Program-made: the position numbers and the translations under genes
Source: Treponema zioleckii
Lineage (GTDB): Bacteria > Spirochaetota > Spirochaetia > Treponematales > Treponemataceae
DNA: 64,000 bases
Reading direction: 5' to 3'
Assembly: GCF_014737315.1 (NCBI RefSeq)
Contig: NZ_JPUF01000002.1
Coordinates: 62,001 to 126,000, forward strand
In this document: positions 60,053 through 64,000 of the stretch, in pieces
How the letters are laid out: the number at the start of each line of letters is the position of its first letter
Position numbering within the stretch: the stretch's first letter is position 1
Notes under the pieces: model-generated
The model's database searches: none
What the model saw: only the letters and a program-made list of their open reading frames with translations
What the model was told of the DNA's origin: nothing

Positions 60053-61936
60053 ATGGAAAAAAATTTTAAACCTTATATTCCAGCAGAGGAAATATCTCCG
60101 GAATTTACAATCACTTCGGTGGTTTCGGGAGTGCTGCTGGCTATCGTCTTCGGCGCGGCAAACGCATATCTTGGTCTTCGTGTGGGAATGACAATTTCCG
60201 CATCAATTCCTGCCGCAGTCATCGCAATGGGAATCACAAGAATCATTCTCAGAAAGAATTCGATTCTCGAAAGCAACATGGTTCAGACAATCGGTTCTGC
60301 AGGCGAATCTGTCGCTGCCGGTTGTATTTTTACGCTTCCTGTTCTTTTTTTGTGGGCAAAGGAAGGCCTTATTGAAGAGCCTGGCCTTGTTTCGATTTCA
60401 CTCATCGCTGTAATCGGCGGAATTTTGGGCGTTCTTTTTATGATTCCGCTCAGAAATTCAATCATCGTGCAGGAACACGGAGTTCTTCCGTATCCTGAGG
60501 CACAGGCTTGTACGGAAGTTCTTCTTGCTGGCGAAAAATCTGGTAACGGCGCAAAGACAATCTTTTGCGGAATGGGATTTTCAGCAGTCGTAAAATTCAT
60601 CATCGACGGATTCAAGCTCGTTCCTGCCGCAATCGAAGTTCCGATTGAAAAATTTAAGACGCTCTTTGCGACGGAAGTTTATCCGGCTGTAATCGGTGTT
60701 GGCTACATCTGCGGCCCGAAGATTTCTTCATATCTCTTTGCGGGCGGAATTCTTGCTTGGTTCATTCTCATTCCTGTAATTGTTCTCTTCGGCGGAAATT
60801 CAATTCTTTTCCCGGCTGAAATTTCAGTTTCGGAACTTTATGCTGCTGGTGGTGCTGGAGCAATCTGGTCAAAATTCATCAGATACATCGGTGCTGGCGC
60901 ATTGGCTGCCGCCGGAATTATGAGCCTTATCAAGTCTCTTCCAACAATCGTTAACACTTTCTCAAGCGCAATGAAAGGTCTCAGACACTCTGCCGCTGAA
61001 ACTTCAGCAGAAACTCGTACTGAAAAAGATTTGGATTTTAAATTCGTTCTTTTCGGAACACTTTTGATGCTTATCCTGATTCTCGTGCTTCCTCCTGTAA
61101 AAGTCGGAATCATCGGCGTTATTCTTATTGCAGTGTTCGGATTCTTTTTTGCGACAGTTTCTTCAAAAATGGTCGGCCTTGTCGGTTCCAGCAACAACCC
61201 TGCTTCTGGAATGACAATCGCGACTCTTCTTTTTGCAACGCTGATTCTGAAGCTCACCGGCGGAGAATCGACAAGCGGAATGGTAAGTGCAATCACTGTC
61301 GGCGGAATTATCTGTATCATCGTCTGTCTTGCAGGCGACATGAGTCAGGATTTAAAGACTGGATTCCTTTTGGGCGCAACTCCTAGAAAGCAGCAGATTG
61401 GAGAATTGATTGGGGCAGTTGTTTCGGCCCTTTCAATCGGCGGAGTTCTCGTTCTCTTGGACAAAGCTTGGAGCTTCGGTTCGGCTGAGCTTTCTGCGCC
61501 TCAGGCAATGCTCATGAAAATCGTAACTGAGGGCGTAATGAACGGAAATCTTCCGTGGGGACTCATTTTCATCGGAATTGCATGTACTGCAATCTTCGAG
61601 ATTCTCCGTCTTCCGTCTCTCGCTGTCGCAATCGGAATCTATCTTCCGCTTGAGCTTTCGGCCCCGATTATGATTGGCGGTCTTTTGAGGGCAATCATGG
61701 ACAAAAAGAACAAGAGTGAAGAGAAGAAAAACTCTAACGGCGTTTTGTTCAGCTCAGGCCTCATTGCGGGCGAGGGCATTGTCGGAATCATTCTTGCAAT
61801 CATTACGGTTTGCGGCGGCGCTAAAAAAATCGATTTTTCTGCACATTCATTCGGTCTTGTCGGCGGAATCGTCATGCTTGCAGTTATGATTGGCGCGCTT
61901 TACATGTCTGCTCGTCCACGCAAAGATGAAAAATAA
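60053..61936 (+). CDS. OPT-family oligopeptide transporter
   Basis: This 627-residue inner-membrane protein has about 14-16 helices and the OPT-family pattern: FTITSVVSGVLLAIVFGAAN, YLGLRVGMTISASIPAAVIA, ILESNMVQTIGSAGESVAAG, LPYPEAQACTEVL and GSSNNPASGMTIAT. Bacterial OPT members take up oligopeptides or metal-chelate complexes by proton symport. The start at 60053 lacks a good ribosome site. The 3' end overlaps the PqqD-like gene by 11 bases, so the two are translationally coupled. Confidence 0.9.
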   Translation: MEKNFKPYIPAEEISPEFTITSVVSGVLLAIVFGAANAYLGLRVGMTISASIPAAVIAMGITRIILRKNSILESNMVQTIGSAGESVAAGCIFTLPVLFLWAKEGLIEEPGLVSISLIAVIGGILGVLFMIPLRNSIIVQEHGVLPYPEAQACTEVLLAGEKSGNGAKTIFCGMGFSAVVKFIIDGFKLVPAAIEVPIEKFKTLFATEVYPAVIGVGYICGPKISSYLFAGGILAWFILIPVIVLFGGNSILFPAEISVSELYAAGGAGAIWSKFIRYIGAGALAAAGIMSLIKSLPTIVNTFSSAMKGLRHSAAETSAETRTEKDLDFKFVLFGTLLMLILILVLPPVKVGIIGVILIAVFGFFFATVSSKMVGLVGSSNNPASGMTIATLLFATLILKLTGGESTSGMVSAITVGGIICIIVCLAGDMSQDLKTGFLLGATPRKQQIGELIGAVVSALSIGGVLVLLDKAWSFGSAELSAPQAMLMKIVTEGVMNGNLPWGLIFIGIACTAIFEILRLPSLAVAIGIYLPLELSAPIMIGGLLRAIMDKKNKSEEKKNSNGVLFSSGLIAGEGIVGIILAIITVCGGAKKIDFSAHSFGLVGGIVMLAVMIGALYMSARPRKDEK

Positions 61937-62270
61937 AAAGGATTCAGAAAATTTTTTGAACCTTGTACTTACAAAAAATGACTTCTTCCGTTCGGAAACA
62001 AGCGAGTCGGGAGAAGTCACGATTTTTGTTGAGAACAAAGGTTTTTTCAACTTTCTCATGCAAAAACTTCTGAATAAACCGCGATTCTCTCAGGTTCATC
62101 TTGAGAAATTCGGTTCGTTCATCTGGAGCAAAATCGACGGCAAAAAAAATGTTGAGCAGCTCGGCAAAGATGTGAGCGAATGTTTTGGCGAAAAAGCCGA
62201 GCCGCTTTATCCGCGCCTTACGATGTACCTAAAAATGCTGATGCGGTACGAGTTTGTTAGAAAAGCGTAG
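61926..62270 (+). CDS. PqqD-like small protein overlapping the OPT transporter
   Basis: This 114-residue protein has a PqqD/RRE-like winged-helix pattern, with a core about residues 60-114: SFIWSKIDGKKNVEQLGKDV followed by a helical end. This pattern is used by RiPP recognition elements to grasp precursor peptides, and stand-alone PqqD-like proteins also occur elsewhere. ATG 61926 lies inside the OPT stop region (11-base overlap). No RiPP modifying enzyme or precursor is visible here. A link to peptide uptake by the OPT partner is an inference. Confidence 0.7.
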   Translation: MKNKKDSENFLNLVLTKNDFFRSETSESGEVTIFVENKGFFNFLMQKLLNKPRFSQVHLEKFGSFIWSKIDGKKNVEQLGKDVSECFGEKAEPLYPRLTMYLKMLMRYEFVRKA

Positions 62271-62375
62271 CGTTGAAAACAAAAAGCAGAGTCTTTCTGA
62301 ACTCGATTCAGCATCCGTGCCCTGCATCGAGCGCATGAGATTCCGAAAAGAGTTAGTCATTCCAAGCGTCCAACC

Positions 62376-62674
62376 CTGTCATGTCGAGCGAAGTCGAGAC
62401 ATCTGCAGTTTCCGGACAATTGCGAGTTGAGACATCTATCGCTTGTAGACCTCTCGACTACGCTCGAGGTGACAAAAACCGTCATGCCTTATTTTTTTTA
62501 CTATCTGTGTCCCATCCGTGTGCATCTGCGTTTATCAGCGTCTGAACTTGCCAGCCGTTCTGTCATGTCGAGCGAAGTCGAGACATCTGCAGTTCCCGGA
62601 CAATTGCGAGTTGAGACATCTATCGTTTGTAGACCTCTCGACTATGCTCGAGGTGACAAAAAATATCATGCCTT
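62376..62674. repeat. Two direct copies of a ~115 bp repeat
   Basis: Copy A is 62376-62490 and copy B 62560-62674 (offset 184). Both begin CTGTCATGTCGAGCGAAGTC, pass AGACATCTGCAGTT, and end CTCGAGGTGACAAAAA plus CATGCCTT. They differ at several positions. Each contains inverted arms (GTCGAGCGAAGTCGAG with CTCGACTACGCTCGAG). The 571-base gap between the PqqD-like gene and purF is mostly this repeat plus dispersed palindromes at 62290-62360, with no gene. Confidence 0.85.
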
Positions 62675-62773
62675 TTTTTACACATGCAAGTTTATAATGC
62701 GGAAGCTAAAGTTATTGATTCTTTATCCCATTGAGTGTAATTCGAATTTTCAGTAAAATCCCTTTTGCAATGG

Positions 62774-62811
62774 TGCATGATTTGTCTTAGGGCGAGTCAT
62801 GCATTTTTTTT
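62774..62811 (+). terminator. Terminator-like hairpin in the purF leader
   Basis: TGCATGA, a 16-base loop, TCATGCA and then TTTTTTTT, ending 30 bases before the purF ATG. A TATAAT lies at 62693-62698, so a transcript from there would meet this hairpin before purF. It could end stray upstream transcription or attenuate purF; no ligand-binding fold is recognised. Confidence 0.7.
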
Positions 62812-62841
62812 GCGCAGAAACTTTTATGTTGAGGAAAAATC

Positions 62842-64000
62842 ATGGGGTTGCATGACGAATGTGGCGTTGTGGGCATTTATGGCCCTGAAAATGCGTCGGC
62901 TCTCACTTATTTTGGACTTGTCTCGTTGCAGCATCGCGGACAAGAAAGTGCAGGAATTGCAGTAAGTGATGGAGAAAAAATTCATCTCAAAAAAGAGATG
63001 GGCCTGGTTGGCGATATTTTTACGCAGACTGATTTTGAAAAACTCAAAGGAAATATGGCGATTGGGCACGTTCGCTATGCTACAGCCGGCGGACGAACAA
63101 TCGAGAACGCACAGCCGTTTTTAAACACCTTCAAGGCAGGCTCAATTGCGCTCGCCCATAACGGTCAGCTTGTAAATCATGCAGAATTGCGTGAAATGCT
63201 TGAAAACTTCGGGTGCACGTTTTCTTCTTCAACAGACAGCGAAGTGATTCTAAAGCTTATCGTTAGAAAATTTATTGAAAACGGCGGAAAACTCGGAACT
63301 GAAAAAAATTTGATGATTGATTCAATTGATTCTGATTCTGAACTTTTTATAAATGCGGTAAAGCAGGCCGTAAAAGAAATAAAAGGCTCGTTTGCGCTCT
63401 GCATTATGACCGAAACCATGATGATTGGCGTGCGAGACCCAAACGGAATCAGGCCGCTTTGCCTCGGAAAAATCCCTGACGAAGAAAAATCGTTCATCCT
63501 CGCGTCGGAAAGTTGCGCGATAGACGCAATGAATGGTACGTTCGTTCGTGACGTGGCTCCTGGCGAAATCGTCGTAATCACGAAAGACGGAATAAAATCC
63601 ATCTTGCCGACCGAAAAGGCTCCAAAATGCACTTGTATTTTTGAATACGTTTATTTTGCCCGTCCAGACAGCGTGATTGATTCAATCGCGGTTCAGGAAG
63701 CGCGAATCAGAATGGGCGAAGTTCTCGCACAGGAGTCGAGCAGTGAGGCGGACTGCGTTGTTGGCGTTCCTGACTCAGGAATCGGCGCGGCTCTAGGATA
63801 TGCCCGTGCGAGCGGAATTCCCTACGTTACAGGAATCATAAAGAACAAATATATCGGGCGCACGTTTATTGCCCCGACACAAAAAGAACGCGAAAAAATG
63901 GTCTTCGTAAAATTGAATGCGATTTCCAGCGACCTGAGCGGAAAGCGCGTGGTTGTGATTGACGACTCAATCGTTCGCGGAACTACGAGCCATCGTCTTG
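62842..64000 (+). CDS. purF: Amidophosphoribosyltransferase (partial, 3' end beyond window)
   Basis: This enzyme performs the first committed step of purine synthesis. It starts MGLHDECGVVGIYG at 62842 after GAGG, with the catalytic Cys after a short propeptide (C7). It shows SLQHRGQESAGIAV, GHVRYATAGG, LAHNGQLVN, DPNGIRPLCLG, and near the window end the PRPP-binding VVVIDDSIVRGTTS. At least 386 codons are present; the C-terminus lies outside. A terminator-like hairpin directly precedes the gene. Confidence 0.95.
   Translation, partial: MGLHDECGVVGIYGPENASALTYFGLVSLQHRGQESAGIAVSDGEKIHLKKEMGLVGDIFTQTDFEKLKGNMAIGHVRYATAGGRTIENAQPFLNTFKAGSIALAHNGQLVNHAELREMLENFGCTFSSSTDSEVILKLIVRKFIENGGKLGTEKNLMIDSIDSDSELFINAVKQAVKEIKGSFALCIMTETMMIGVRDPNGIRPLCLGKIPDEEKSFILASESCAIDAMNGTFVRDVAPGEIVVITKDGIKSILPTEKAPKCTCIFEYVYFARPDSVIDSIAVQEARIRMGEVLAQESSSEADCVVGVPDSGIGAALGYARASGIPYVTGIIKNKYIGRTFIAPTQKEREKMVFVKLNAISSDLSGKRVVVIDDSIVRGTTSHRL

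Noticed and set aside
60838-61341. A - strand gene of 167 codons inside the OPT transporter
   Set aside because: Complement of a strongly conserved membrane protein; composition is an echo of its codons and no start signal is seen.
62271-62841. Purine riboswitch before purF
   Set aside because: No three-way junction with the conserved loop residues could be found; only a simple terminator hairpin is supported.

Overview
The window looks like chromosomal DNA from a host-associated Treponema-like spirochaete. The evidence is a PheRS beta chain of the archaeal/eukaryotic type (known from spirochaetes), a modest GC content, many small lipoproteins with loose lipoboxes, a [FeFe] hydrogenase plus pyruvate:ferredoxin oxidoreductase (strict fermentative anaerobe), and glycan-degrading genes (GH43, a PL7-like lyase). 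The species cannot be fixed from this window alone.

Layout. 0.3-3.2 kb: an operon for an M23 envelope peptidase, a bactofilin, a YaaR-family protein and RicT. 3.3-7.9 kb: a methyltransferase, an [FeFe] hydrogenase and proS. 8.4-14.6 kb: a surface or secreted group (small lipoprotein, BspA-type LRR protein, YD-repeat protein, DUF898-DUF898-SUMF1-like fusion). 14.7-24.9 kb: nucleosidase, small lipoprotein, NUDIX, YhbY, pheT, argA, tRNA-Leu(GAG) with a displaced copy of its own 3' end, a secreted protein, a GerMN protein and a PfkB sugar kinase. 25.0-27.1 kb: an Rrf2 regulator and cysK, separated by a six-unit array of ~94 bp repeats and sharing a promoter-proximal motif. 27.7-27.9 kb: a dense cluster of DnaA boxes, an oriC-like locus. 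27.9-42.5 kb: queH, GH43, lipoproteins, an OmpA-domain protein, purA, a frameshifted M15 peptidase, folD, miaB, a MATE transporter and a GNAT enzyme. 42.8-44.8 kb: a CsgG/DUF4810/DUF799 lipoprotein operon, its first gene frameshifted in the signal peptide. 45-57.3 kb: a DUF1703-type ATPase, htpG and nifJ with two accessory cassettes. 57.5-64 kb: an outer-membrane barrel, a PL7-like lipoprotein, a CAP lipoprotein, an OPT transporter with an overlapping PqqD-like gene, and the start of purF.

Most notable observations. Two accessory cassettes sit exactly at the 3' ends of housekeeping genes, and each is bounded by a second copy of that gene's terminal codons. The htpG cassette (46790-49574) is flanked by a 149-bp direct repeat with one mismatch. 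It holds an XRE+TPR regulator, a 68-codon ORF and a TIKI/TraB-like lipoprotein gene, an architecture reminiscent of Enterococcus PrgX/PrgQ/PrgY peptide signalling. The nifJ cassette (55495-57247) holds an unknown protein and a PIN-domain protein whose C-terminal part is 22 in-register G-x-hydrophobic-x tetrapeptides. In that case the duplicated nifJ tail encodes identical residues with many synonymous changes. The tRNA-Leu 3' end is duplicated in a similar way.

Four reading-frame breaks (near 31720, 35620, 42813 and 48304) lie in short homopolymer runs or close to them. They may be real gene decay, slippage switching or assembly indels; the sequence alone cannot decide.
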